Assembly (NCBI RefSeq): GCF_026341515.1
Contig: NZ_JAPEOK010000001.1
Coordinates: 2,852,001 to 2,916,000, forward strand
Reading direction: 5' to 3'
Source of the DNA: Streptomyces sp. NBC_00878
GTDB taxonomy: Bacteria; Actinomycetota; Actinomycetes; Streptomycetales; Streptomycetaceae
Length of the DNA: 64,000 bases
Numbering within the stretch: position 1 is the stretch's first letter; the number at the start of each line of letters is the position of its first letter. Below are positions 40,722 through 52,183 of this stretch, in pieces. A program made the position numbers and the translations under genes. Below the pieces are notes generated by a model. The model was not told the DNA's origin and did no database searches. It was given only the letters and a program-made list of their open reading frames with translations.

Positions 40722-41056
40722 GACGCACCCGAAGTGGAGTCGGCGGTGCCGCTGTCGTCGGAGGAGGTCAGGTCGTCGGACGAGCCCTGCAGGGACGAGG
40801 ACGAGTCGCTGGAGGAGTCCGTCGCCGAAGAGTCCGACGACGAGGATGAAGACGAGTCGGTCGGCGACGAAGACGTCGTCGATGACGACGACGAGTCCGT
40901 GCTTCCGCTCGCCGTCGTCGTAGCCGTCGACTCCATCGTGCCTATGAGCGCGAAGACACCTGCCGCTGCCGCCAGTGTCACCGCCGCTGCCGCGGCCGCC
41001 GTACGCCGTGCGCCTCTGCGAACCGCTGCCGCGGCACCGCGTTCCGTGCCTCGCAT
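40718..41056 (-). CDS. Membrane-anchored Ser-rich protein ending in an ApbE-like acceptor motif
   Basis: A 112-residue protein, first gene of the redox operon. The N-terminus is Ala/Arg-rich, with one hydrophobic segment at about 19-40. Residues 42-105 are almost only Ser, Thr and Asp. The last seven residues, DSTSGAS (106-112), fit the flavinylation consensus Dxx(S/T)(G/A)A(T/S) used by ApbE enzymes, with the acceptor position as the C-terminal Ser. No FMN_bind domain is present, unlike the usual partner. AAGGGGAG precedes the ATG; the stop overlaps the apbE start. The composition makes a chance match possible. Confidence 0.75.
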   Translation of the reverse strand: MRGTERGAAAAVRRGARRTAAAAAAVTLAAAAGVFALIGTMESTATTTASGSTDSSSSSTTSSSPTDSSSSSSSDSSATDSSSDSSSSLQGSSDDLTSSDDSGTADSTSGAS

Positions 41057-41200
41057 GACTGCTCCCCTTCGAATGACGCTGTGTCACGTCCTACGGTCGG
41101 GGAGCAGCCTGGGAGAAACCTGTGCGGTGCCCATACGCCCGGAAAGAAGTCTCTGAGAGGCTTCTTAACAGCGCGGGGGTCAGCCGCTCGGGGCCAAACG

Positions 41201-42895
41201 TCAGTTGCTCAGGCGGGCGATCGCCTCGTCCACCGTCAGCTCCTCGCGCTCGCCGGTGCGGCGGTCCTTCAGTTCCAGGACGCCTTCGGCCGAACGTCGC
41301 CCGGCCACCAGGATCTTCGGTACGCCGATGAGTTCGGCGTCCGTGAACTTCACGCCCGGCGAGACACCCGCCCGGTCGTCCACGAGCACACGGACGCCCG
41401 CCGCGCCCAGCTTCTCCGAGACGTCGAGGGCCAGTTCGGTCTGCAGCGCCTTGCCCGCGGCGACGACGTGGACGTCGGCCGGGGCGATCTCGGCGGGCCA
41501 GACCAGGCCCTGCTCGTCCGCGTGCTGCTCGGCGAGCGCCGCGACCGCACGCGAGACACCGATGCCGTACGAGCCCATCGTCACGCGGACCGGCTTGCCC
41601 TGCTGGCCGAGCACGTCCAGTTGGAGGGCGTCGGCGTACTTGCGGCCGAGCTGGAAGATGTGGCCGATCTCGATGGCGCGGTCCAGCGTGAGGCCGGTGC
41701 CGCAGACGGGGCAGGGGTCGCCCTCCTGCACGACCACCGCGTCCACATACGTGTCGACCTCGAAGTCACGGCCCGCGACGACGTTCTTCGCGTGCAGGCC
41801 CTCCTTGTTGGCGCCGGTGATCCAGGCGGTGCCGGGGGCGACGCGCGGGTCGGCGAGGTAACGGACCTTCTCCAGGCCCTGCGGGCCGACGTACCCGCGT
41901 ACGAGGTCGTCGCGGCCCGAGAAGTCCTCGGCCGTGACGAGTTCGACGGCGGCGGGGGCGAAGTGCGCCTCCACCTTGTCCATGTCGACCTCGCGGTCGC
42001 CGGGCACGCCGATGGCCACGATCTCGCCGTCCACCTTGACGAGCAGGTTCTTCAGGGTGGCGGAGGCGGGGACCTCCAAGTACGCGGCGAGCGTCTCGAT
42101 GGTCGGGGTGTCGGGGGTCGGGATCTCTTCGAGCGCGGGGACGGCCGACCCGTCCACCGGCTTCAGCGCGTACGTGATCGCCTCGGTGTTGGCCGCGTAG
42201 TCGCAGTTCGGACAGTCGGCGAAGGTGTCCTCGCCGGCCGCGGCCGGGGCAAGGAACTCCTCGGACTTGGAGCCGCCCATGGCGCCCGCGGTGGCCGCGC
42301 AGATGCGGTAGTCCAGGCCGAGACGCGTGAAGATCTTCTGGTACGCCTCGCGGTGCAGGGCGTACGACTTGGCCAGGCCCTCGTCCTCCGTGTCGAAGGA
42401 GTACGAGTCCTTCATCAGGAACTCACGGCCGCGCAGGATGCCGGCGCGCGGGCGGGCCTCGTCGCGGTACTTGTTCTGGATCTGGTAGAGGATCACCGGC
42501 AGGTCCTTGTAGGACGAGCACTGGTCCTTGACCAGGAGGGTGAAGATCTCCTCGTGGGTCGGGCCGAGGAGGTAGTCGCCGCCCTTGCGGTCGTTCAGGC
42601 GGAACAGCTCGGGGCCGTACTCCTCCCAGCGGCCGGTCGCCTCGTAGGGCTCCTTCGGCAGCAGGGCGGGCAGCGCGACCTCCTGGGCGCCGATGGCGTC
42701 CATCTCCTCGCGGACGACCCGCTCCACGTTGTTCAGGACCTTCTTGCCCAGCGGCAGCCAGGACCACAGACCGGCGGCGGTACGGCGCACATAGCCTGCG
42801 CGCACCAGCAGCTTGTGGCTGAGCACCTCGGCGTCCGCCGGGTCGTCACGCAGTGTCTTGACCATCAAACGGGACATGCGCTGGACCTGGGCCAT
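41201..42895 (-). CDS. proS: Prolyl-tRNA synthetase (bacterial long form)
   Basis: Charges tRNA-Pro. The 564-residue class II enzyme has motif 2 ([22 protein letters not shown], i.e. [17 protein letters not shown]), then the INS/YbaK-like editing insertion at about 230-390 that clears mischarged Ala, then motif 3 ([14 protein letters not shown]) and the anticodon-binding domain at the C-terminus. AGGAGT precedes the ATG at 42895. It is a single-gene unit between the redox operon and the acetyltransferases. Confidence 0.98.
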   Translation of the reverse strand: MAQVQRMSRLMVKTLRDDPADAEVLSHKLLVRAGYVRRTAAGLWSWLPLGKKVLNNVERVVREEMDAIGAQEVALPALLPKEPYEATGRWEEYGPELFRLNDRKGGDYLLGPTHEEIFTLLVKDQCSSYKDLPVILYQIQNKYRDEARPRAGILRGREFLMKDSYSFDTEDEGLAKSYALHREAYQKIFTRLGLDYRICAATAGAMGGSKSEEFLAPAAAGEDTFADCPNCDYAANTEAITYALKPVDGSAVPALEEIPTPDTPTIETLAAYLEVPASATLKNLLVKVDGEIVAIGVPGDREVDMDKVEAHFAPAAVELVTAEDFSGRDDLVRGYVGPQGLEKVRYLADPRVAPGTAWITGANKEGLHAKNVVAGRDFEVDTYVDAVVVQEGDPCPVCGTGLTLDRAIEIGHIFQLGRKYADALQLDVLGQQGKPVRVTMGSYGIGVSRAVAALAEQHADEQGLVWPAEIAPADVHVVAAGKALQTELALDVSEKLGAAGVRVLVDDRAGVSPGVKFTDAELIGVPKILVAGRRSAEGVLELKDRRTGEREELTVDEAIARLSN

Positions 42896-43050
42896 GATTC
42901 TCGACTCCTGCTGCGTAAGGGTGATGGCTAGGAGGTTAGCCGGGGGCCCGCCGTCGCCGGAAATCGATTCTGGGCAACGGGGGCATCGTCAGCGGCGCCG
43001 GAAGGATCGTCACCGGTGGCCGAGGTGTCGTCAGCGGTGACGGGGAATCG

Positions 43051-43620
43051 TCAGCGGTGACGCAGGGGCAGCGGGGCGCCCATCACCGCGTACGGCTTCG
43101 GTGCGCTGGGGAACAGGACCTGTCTGGCCAGGTCCTGGTAGCCGAGTGAGCGGTACAGCCCGCGGGCCGGGCTCTCCGTGTCGATGGCGGAGAGGATCGA
43201 GCGGGGTTCGGTGGCGCTGTCCGTGATGGTGGTGATCAGGGCACGGCCGATGCCCCGGTTCTGGAAACCGGGGTGGACGTGCAGCTCGGTGATCACGAAG
43301 GAGTCGTCCAGCCACTCGTCGTACCCCTGGCTCCGCAGATAGGGCTCGACGACGGTCGACCACCAGTGCGTACGGTCGTTGGGCATGCCGTAGACGAAGC
43401 CGACGAGGCGTCCGTCGGCGGTGGTCGCGCCGAGTGCGCGGGCGCCTGGGTAGGAGAGGTGCCGCAGCACGATCTGCCGTCGTACGGCGATCTCGTCCGA
43501 GCCGAGTCCGAACGCCACGGCTTGGACGGCCAGTGCCTCGTCGATCCGGGCGGCCAGATCCAGCGGGCCGATGACGACGTCGTCGGGCGTGACGGGGCCC
43601 TGACCGGGGAAACGCAGCAT
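43051..43620 (-). CDS. GNAT family N-acetyltransferase
   Basis: A 189-residue protein. The acetyl-CoA-binding core reads ITELHVHPGFQNRGIGRAL, with a RSLGYQDLARQVLF end typical of GNAT enzymes. The substrate is unknown. I start at ATG 43620 (MLRFPGQGPVTPDD), although no strong ribosome-binding site precedes it; the frame is open to 43734 with a basic, unlikely N-terminus. Short direct repeats of an ATCGTCAGCGGTGAC unit lie just downstream (about 43020-43060) and include the stop-codon region. Confidence 0.85.
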   Translation of the reverse strand: MLRFPGQGPVTPDDVVIGPLDLAARIDEALAVQAVAFGLGSDEIAVRRQIVLRHLSYPGARALGATTADGRLVGFVYGMPNDRTHWWSTVVEPYLRSQGYDEWLDDSFVITELHVHPGFQNRGIGRALITTITDSATEPRSILSAIDTESPARGLYRSLGYQDLARQVLFPSAPKPYAVMGAPLPLRHR

Positions 43621-43734
43621 GCCCGGGAGACTACCCGGGCGTTTCGTCGGAGTGCGCCGGGGACGGAGGGTTGTCTTGTTGGTGCGGGTGCGTTGTGGCT
43701 GGTCGCGCCCAGGCGGCGGAGCCATAGATGTCAC

Positions 43735-43780
43735 AGCCCCGCGCCCCTGAGGGGCGCGCCACTTGCGGGGCTCGGCGTCC
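43735..43780. repeat. Dispersed repeat C, shortened inverted copy
   Basis: CAGCCCCGCGCCCCTGAGGG and GGCGCG, the core of the 22122-22187 repeat in the opposite orientation, lying in the gap between the two acetyltransferase genes. Confidence 0.65.
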
Positions 43781-43781
43781 C

Positions 43782-44630
43782 TCAGAACAGGATGCTCATG
43801 AAAGCGCCGACCTCTTGGAAGCCCACTCTGCGGTAGGTGGCTCGGGCGGCTGTGTTGTAGTCGTTGACGTAGAGGCTGACGATCGGGGCCACGTCCGCGA
43901 GGGCGTAGCGGAGGACCGCTGCCATGCCGGGGGCCGCGAGGCCCTGACCACGGTATTCGGGGGCCACCCAGACGCCCTGGATCTGGCAGGCCTGGGTCGT
44001 GGCGGCGCCGATCTCCGCCTTGAAGACGACCCGGCCGTTGTGGTCGAGGCGGGCGAACGAGCGGCCGGAGCCGACGAGTTCGGCGACCCTGGCCTGGTAG
44101 AGCAGGCCGCCGTCACCGGCGAGCGGGGAGACGCCGACCTCCTCGGTGAACATCGCCACGCACGCCGGCATGATCGTCTCCATCTCGTCCTTGCGGATGC
44201 GGCGGACGTACGGATCCGGGGCGATGTCGGCGGGGAGCCGGTCGGTGACCATCAGGGGCTGGTGCGGACGGACCTCGCGGGCCGGGCCCCAGTTGGGTTC
44301 GAGGAGGCGCCAGAGCTGGGTGGTGGCCTCGGCGGGGCCGACGATGGAGGAGCAGCGGCGGCCTGCTCTGCGGGCGCGGTCCGCGAAGGCGCGTACGGCT
44401 CGGGGGGTGGCGCAGATCGGGACGAGGTTGGCGCCCGCGTAGCAGAGGGACGTCAGCATGCCGTCCTCGTACCAGCCCCACATCTCACCGCCGAGGCGCC
44501 AGGGGTCGAGGCCCGCGACCTGTACGCGTGACGTCACGAAGGCGTTCGCCACCGGCTCGCGGTCGAGGACGGCGAGCGCGGCGTCCAGGTCGCTCGGTTC
44601 GAGGACCCTGGTGGTCGTCTGCGTCAACAC
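43782..44630 (-). CDS. GNAT family N-acetyltransferase with DUF4081-like N-terminal domain
   Basis: A 282-residue two-part protein. The N-terminal half (VLDREPVANAFVTSRVQ ... GEMWGWYEDGML) is the domain often annotated DUF4081 in actinobacterial acetyltransferases; the C-terminal half has IQGVWVAPEYRGQGLAAPGM and YVNDYNTAARATYRRVGF, a complete GNAT core. GTG 44630 has GAAGG upstream; an ATG at 44648 is possible. The ispG gene lies upstream on the same strand beyond a 310-base repeat-filled gap. Substrate unknown. Confidence 0.88.
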   Translation of the reverse strand: MLTQTTTRVLEPSDLDAALAVLDREPVANAFVTSRVQVAGLDPWRLGGEMWGWYEDGMLTSLCYAGANLVPICATPRAVRAFADRARRAGRRCSSIVGPAEATTQLWRLLEPNWGPAREVRPHQPLMVTDRLPADIAPDPYVRRIRKDEMETIMPACVAMFTEEVGVSPLAGDGGLLYQARVAELVGSGRSFARLDHNGRVVFKAEIGAATTQACQIQGVWVAPEYRGQGLAAPGMAAVLRYALADVAPIVSLYVNDYNTAARATYRRVGFQEVGAFMSILF

Positions 44631-44940
44631 GTGCGGGGCCTTCACCATCAGGTCTGCTGATCCCCGCACTGTACCTGGCGGAATTGTGCGGCGCCGCCGG
44701 GTGGGTCTGGGCGTAGGTGCCCGCCCCATCTCTGGGGGCTCCGCCCCCAGACCCCCGTATCGCGCTGAACGCGCTCGTCCTCAATCGCCGGACGGGCTGG
44801 AAGCAGGGGCGCAGCCCCGCCTTCCAGGGGCGCGGGGCTGTGACACTTGCGGCTCCTCCCCCACTCTCGGCTTCGCTCGAGCGGGGGGGGGACCCCCATC
44901 GTGGGCGCGACAAGCCCCCGCCGACCCGCACCCGACGTCG
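44631..44940. repeat. Intergenic region with dispersed repeats A, B and C
   Basis: 310 bases without a supportable gene. Repeat A at 44732-44802 (CTGGGGGCTCCGCCCCCAGA, then CTCAATCGCCGGACGGGCTG); a repeat C core at 44810-44852; repeat B at 44857-44900 (CCCCCACTCTCGGCTTCGCT, CGAGCGGGGG), inverted relative to the copy at 29744-29790. All can fold strongly and may terminate ispG transcripts. Confidence 0.8.
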
Positions 44941-46098
44941 TCAGCCGGCCACCGATACCGAAGGCTCGCCGGAGGCGATTCCGTCCGCCTCCATCTGCTC
45001 CGCGATCTTCATCGCCTCCTCGATCAAGGTCTCGACGATCTTCGACTCCGGGACCGTCTTGATGACCTCGCCCTTGACGAAGATCTGACCCTTGCCGTTG
45101 CCGGAAGCGACGCCGAGGTCGGCCTCGCGGGCCTCACCCGGGCCGTTGACGACACAGCCCATGACCGCGACACGGAGCGGGACCTCCATGCCCTCCAGGC
45201 CGGCGGTCACCTCCTCCGCCAGCTTGTACACGTCGACCTGGGCCCGCCCGCAGGACGGGCAGGAGACGATCTCCAGGCGGCGCTGCTTGAGGTTCAGCGA
45301 CTCCAGGATCTGCATGCCGACCTTGATCTCCTCGACCGGCGGGGCCGAGAGGGAGACCCGGATCGTGTCGCCGATGCCCTCGGCGAGCAGCGCTCCGAAG
45401 GCCACCGCGGACTTGATCGTGCCCTGGAAGGCGGGGCCGGCCTCCGTGACACCCAGGTGCAGCGGGTAGTCGCAGGCAGCCGCCAGCTGCCGGTAGGCGT
45501 TGACCATGACCACCGGGTCGTTGTGCTTGACCGAGATCTTGATGTCCCGGAAGTCGTGCTCCTCGAAGAGCGACGCCTCCCAGAGGGCCGACTCGACGAG
45601 CGCCTCGGGGGTGGCCTTGCCGTACTTCTGGAGCAGGCGCTTGTCGAGCGAACCGGCGTTGACCCCGATCCGGATCGGGGTGCCGGTGTCCTTGGCGGCC
45701 CGCGCGATCTCCCTGACCTGGTCGTCGAACTGCTTGATGTTGCCGGGGTTCACCCGGACCGCGGCGCAGCCGGCGTTGATCGCGGCGAACACGTACTTCG
45801 GCTGGAAGTGGATGTCCGCGATCACCGGGATCTGCGACTTGCGGGCGATGGTGGCGAGCGCGTCCGCGTCGTCCTGTGTGGGGCACGCGACGCGCACGAT
45901 CTGGCAGCCGGACGCGGTCAGTTCGGCGATCTGCTGGAGCGTGGCCCCGATGTCCGACGTACGCGTCGTCGTCATCGACTGCACCGAGACGGGTGCGTCT
46001 CCGCCCACCGCCACGCTTCCGACCTGGATCTGCCGGCTCTTCCGGCGCTCGGCGAGCTTGGTCGGAACGGACGGCATGCCGAGTGAAATCGCAGTCAT
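44941..46098 (-). CDS. ispG: 4-Hydroxy-3-methylbut-2-enyl diphosphate synthase
   Basis: The 4Fe-4S enzyme for the penultimate step of the MEP isoprenoid pathway. The 385-residue short bacterial form has a TIM barrel ([15 protein letters not shown] ... GVNAGSL) and the iron-sulfur domain with SCPSCGR and [10 protein letters not shown], giving the three cluster cysteines. I start at ATG 46098 ([15 protein letters not shown]), the N-terminus I recall for Streptomyces; the open frame continues to 46209. It follows rseP and dxr on the same strand. Confidence 0.97.
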   Translation of the reverse strand: MTAISLGMPSVPTKLAERRKSRQIQVGSVAVGGDAPVSVQSMTTTRTSDIGATLQQIAELTASGCQIVRVACPTQDDADALATIARKSQIPVIADIHFQPKYVFAAINAGCAAVRVNPGNIKQFDDQVREIARAAKDTGTPIRIGVNAGSLDKRLLQKYGKATPEALVESALWEASLFEEHDFRDIKISVKHNDPVVMVNAYRQLAAACDYPLHLGVTEAGPAFQGTIKSAVAFGALLAEGIGDTIRVSLSAPPVEEIKVGMQILESLNLKQRRLEIVSCPSCGRAQVDVYKLAEEVTAGLEGMEVPLRVAVMGCVVNGPGEAREADLGVASGNGKGQIFVKGEVIKTVPESKIVETLIEEAMKIAEQMEADGIASGEPSVSVAG

Positions 46099-46264
46099 CT
46101 GCTGTGCAACCCCAAGGTAAGGATCGGTCGGTCCCGAAAGCGGACGGGCTCCAGTCTTCGAGATTACGGCACCCCCGCGGACGGGAGCACATTCCACCAG
46201 CAGGTCCACTCATAGGTGGGCGGCCGTGCACAAAGTGTGCCCGGCCGCCGCGAACTCCGTATGA

Positions 46265-47569
46265 CTAGGAGATTCTCACCGGGTTAACCACGTCCGCGAT
46301 CAGCACCAGGATCGTGAAGCAGATGAAGATCCCGGCCACCACGTACGCGACGGGCATGAGCTTCGCCACGTCGAACGGGCCGGGGTCCGGCCGCCGCAGC
46401 ACCTTCGCCATGTTGCGGCGCAGGGCCTCCCACAGGGCGCCCGCGATGTGCCCGCCGTCGAGCGGCAGCAGCGGGAGCATGTTGAACAGGAACAGGGAGA
46501 GGTTGAAGCCCGCGACGAGGAACAGCATCATCGCGATCTGGTTCTCCGGCGGGATGTCCAGCGTGAACACCTCGCCGCCGACCCGGGCCGCGCCGACCAC
46601 GCCCATCGGGGAATCCGCCTCGCGCTCGCCGTCGCCGAAGGCCGCGTCCCACAGGGCGGGGACCTTGGACGGCAGGGCCAGGAGCGACTCGACGCCGTTC
46701 TGCATCATGTCGCCCATACGGTCCACGGACTGCCCGAACGACTGCTGGACGATGCCGGAGGCGGGGGTGAAGCCGAGGAAGCCGGCGTACACGTACTTGC
46801 CCTCGACGTAGCCGCCGTCGCCGTCGGTCTGGCTGACCTGGTTGCGGATCAGATGGGCGGTCAGGTCGAGTTGCTTGCCGTCGCGCTCGACGGTGAGCGT
46901 GACGTCCTTGCCGGGGTTGGCGCGGATGTCGGCCTGGAGCGTGGACCAGTCGGTGATCTTCTCGCCGTTGAACGCGAGGATCTTGTCGCCGCCCTTGAGC
47001 CCGGCGGCCTTGGCGGGCGCGGCCGTGTCGCTCTTCTGGCACTCCGACCGGTTCTCGCTCTGCTCGATGACGCAGTCCGACACCTTGCCGACCGTGGTGG
47101 TCTGGGTCTGGATGCCGAAGCTCATCATCACGCCGAGGAAGATCGCGACGGCGAGGATCAGGTTCATGAAGGGGCCGGCGAACATCACGATCACGCGCTT
47201 CCACGGCTTGCGCGTGTAGAAGAGGCGGTTCTCGTCACCCGGCAGGAGTTCTTCGAAGGACTGCGCTCTGGCGTCCTCTATCATGCCGCGCCACGGTGAG
47301 GTGGAGCGTGCCTCGATCCGGCCGTCGGGACCGGGCGGGAACATCCCGATCATGCGGATGTAGCCGCCGAGTGGAATCGCCTTGACCCCGTACTCCGTGT
47401 CGCCCTTCTTGCGCGACCAGATGGTCGGGCCGAAGCCGACCATGTACTGCGGCACGCGAATGCCGAACAGCTTGGCCGTGGAGAGATGTCCCAGCTCGTG
47501 CCAGGCGATCGAGAAGAGCAGGCCGACCGCGAAGACGACTATGCCGAGGATCATCATCAGGGTCGTCAT
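46265..47569 (-). CDS. rseP: RseP-type site-2 protease (M50 zinc metalloprotease)
   Basis: An intramembrane protease that releases anti-sigma factors or cleaves signal-peptide remnants. The 434 residues hold the catalytic HELGH in the first membrane segment (24-28), GTEYG-like [14 protein letters not shown], one PDZ domain at about 190-270 ([19 protein letters not shown]) and the second motif [12 protein letters not shown], with a membrane segment at the C-terminus. Its ATG overlaps the dxr stop (47566-47569). This dxr-rseP-ispG order is standard in actinobacteria. Confidence 0.95.
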   Translation of the reverse strand: MTTLMMILGIVVFAVGLLFSIAWHELGHLSTAKLFGIRVPQYMVGFGPTIWSRKKGDTEYGVKAIPLGGYIRMIGMFPPGPDGRIEARSTSPWRGMIEDARAQSFEELLPGDENRLFYTRKPWKRVIVMFAGPFMNLILAVAIFLGVMMSFGIQTQTTTVGKVSDCVIEQSENRSECQKSDTAAPAKAAGLKGGDKILAFNGEKITDWSTLQADIRANPGKDVTLTVERDGKQLDLTAHLIRNQVSQTDGDGGYVEGKYVYAGFLGFTPASGIVQQSFGQSVDRMGDMMQNGVESLLALPSKVPALWDAAFGDGEREADSPMGVVGAARVGGEVFTLDIPPENQIAMMLFLVAGFNLSLFLFNMLPLLPLDGGHIAGALWEALRRNMAKVLRRPDPGPFDVAKLMPVAYVVAGIFICFTILVLIADVVNPVRIS

Positions 47570-48846
47570 GCACGAGCCTCCGCCGTTGTCGTGGCTGTCG
47601 TCTGAGCCGTTGTCGTTCGGGCTGTCAGTTCACGGGCCCGGGCGCGCGCCCAGGACTCCGCTTCGAGGACGTCCGGGACGGTGAGCGAGGTTCCCGTACG
47701 GGGCGTGCCGTGCTCGGCGACGACCCTCGTGACGGTCTCCATGATGCCGTTGAACGGCAGCGAACCGTTCAGGAACGCGTCCACGCACTCCTCGTTGGCC
47801 GCATTGAACACCGCCGGGGCCGTGCCCGCGAGCTCCCCCACGTGCCGGGCGAGCCCCACCGACGGAAACGCGTCGGTGTCGAGCGGGAAGAACTCCCAGC
47901 TCGACGCCTTCGACCAGTCGAAGGCGGGCGCGGCGTCGGGGATCCGCTGGGGCCAGCCGAGGCCGATGGCGATCGGCCCGCGCATGTCGGGGGGCGTCGC
48001 CTGCGCCATTGTCGATCCGTCCGTGAACTCCACCATCGAGTGGACATACGACTGCGGGTGCACGACCACCTCAATCCGCTCGAAGGGAATGTCGTAGAGG
48101 AGGTGTGCCTCGATGACTTCGAGCCCCTTGTTGACCAGGGTCGCGGAGTTGATCGTGATGACCGGGCCCATGGCCCAGGTGGGGTGCGCGAGCGCGGCCT
48201 CGGGGGTGACGTCGGCCAGCTCGGACTTCGTACGTCCTCTGAAGGGGCCGCCGGACGCGGTGACGACGAGCTTGCGTACGTCGGCCCTGGTGCCGGAGGC
48301 GAGCGCCTGGAAGAGGGCGGCGTGCTCGGAGTCGACCGGGATGATCTGGCCCGGCTTGGCCAACGCCTTCACCAGCGGGCCGCCGACGATGAGCGACTCC
48401 TTGTTGGCTAGCGCGAGGGTGCGGCCCGCCTCCAGGGCGGCGAGGGTCGGGGCGAGGCCGATCGAGCCGGTGATGCCGTTCAGGACGGTGTGGCACTCGG
48501 AGGCGGCGAGGTGGGTGGCGGCGTCCGCCCCCGCGAGGATCTCGGGGAGGGGCTCCCCCGCTCCGTACTGCGCGGACAGGGCCTCGCGCAGTGCCGGTAC
48601 GACGTCCTCGCGCGCGACGGCGACGGTCCGGACGCGGAGCCGGTGTGCCTGCTCGGCGAGCAGTCCGACCCGCCCGCCCGCCGCGGAGAGCCCGGTGACC
48701 CGGAAGCGGTCGGGGTTGCGCTGCACGAGATCGATGGCCTGGGTCCCGATCGACCCGGTGGACCCGAGGATCACCACATCCCGGACTCCGTCCACAGGAT
48801 CGAAGACAAGATGCGGATCGGCGAGGGGGGCTGGACTGTCACTCAT
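47566..48846 (-). CDS. dxr: 1-Deoxy-D-xylulose 5-phosphate reductoisomerase
   Basis: The NADPH-dependent enzyme that makes MEP, target of fosmidomycin. The 426 residues show the nucleotide motif [15 protein letters not shown], then [10 protein letters not shown] and the catalytic-loop region [13 protein letters not shown] chose ATG 48846 ([16 protein letters not shown]), although its GGAGGG is unusually close; the frame extends to 48930. It is coupled to rseP by a 4-base overlap. Confidence 0.96.
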   Translation of the reverse strand: MSDSPAPLADPHLVFDPVDGVRDVVILGSTGSIGTQAIDLVQRNPDRFRVTGLSAAGGRVGLLAEQAHRLRVRTVAVAREDVVPALREALSAQYGAGEPLPEILAGADAATHLAASECHTVLNGITGSIGLAPTLAALEAGRTLALANKESLIVGGPLVKALAKPGQIIPVDSEHAALFQALASGTRADVRKLVVTASGGPFRGRTKSELADVTPEAALAHPTWAMGPVITINSATLVNKGLEVIEAHLLYDIPFERIEVVVHPQSYVHSMVEFTDGSTMAQATPPDMRGPIAIGLGWPQRIPDAAPAFDWSKASSWEFFPLDTDAFPSVGLARHVGELAGTAPAVFNAANEECVDAFLNGSLPFNGIMETVTRVVAEHGTPRTGTSLTVPDVLEAESWARARARELTARTTTAQTTATTTAEARA

Positions 48847-48911
48847 CCCTCCATTGTTGCCGCAACGCCGAGGGGAGAGGACAGGGGCTGCCACGAGTGC
48901 CTCGTAAGAGG

Positions 48912-49005
48912 GCCTCGCGCTCACTTGCAAGGGGCGCGGGATGCCCCTTCAGGGGCGCGGGGAACTGCGCGACAAGCCCCACACAGCCCGCACCCGCCCA
49001 CCGAA
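48912..49005. repeat. Dispersed repeat C, full copy
   Basis: GGGGCGCGGGATGCCCCTTC, then AGGGGCGCGGGGAACTGCGC and GACAAGCCCCACACAGCCCG. Best match to the copy at 55147-55235. It lies between secA and dxr. Confidence 0.8.
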
Positions 49006-49016
49006 CCGCAGGCCCT

Positions 49017-51797
<2,781 letters not shown>

Positions 51798-52183
51798 TGG
51801 AATTACCCCCAATACATCGCGTCCACCAGCATGTGTATGCGTCGATCGGCTATGCGTCGATCGACGAGCTGGGGAATGCGGACGCCTTGTTGGTTCGCTT
51901 TGATCGCCTCACGCAGTACGGGGTCCTGCGCATACCCCACCGTACTGCGGAACAGCTGCCGGATCACGGGCTGCTCGCCCGGAGGCCGTGGAAGGGCAGG
52001 GAAGGTCGCGGTTCTCCGCGTGCCCGTGTCAGCTGGACAGAATTTCCCCGACTGTATTCTTCACCCACACCGTGGCGCATATTTTATCCCCGTTCGCCAT
52101 TCCGCTCATTGTTGACGCACACCTTTCTGTGCGGCAAGCAGCGGAATGACGACGGGGACGGCTGTGCATTCCTGGGGAAAAGG
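51798..52183. other. Intergenic region upstream of secA
   Basis: 386 bases between the acyl-CoA dehydrogenase gene and secA. It is less GC-rich at 52030-52180 than its surroundings. It should hold the secA promoter and perhaps a terminator for the dehydrogenase gene. A repeated GCGTCGATCG pair occurs near 51838-51862. No gene can be supported. Confidence 0.45.

Noticed and set aside
44113..44481. Additional small gene inside the acetyltransferase region
   Set aside because: Out-of-frame shadow of the GNAT gene at 43782-44630.
51833..52150. A short plus-strand reading frame in the gap upstream of secA
   Set aside because: It runs into the antisense of the acyl-CoA dehydrogenase gene, with no ribosome-binding site or recognisable product.
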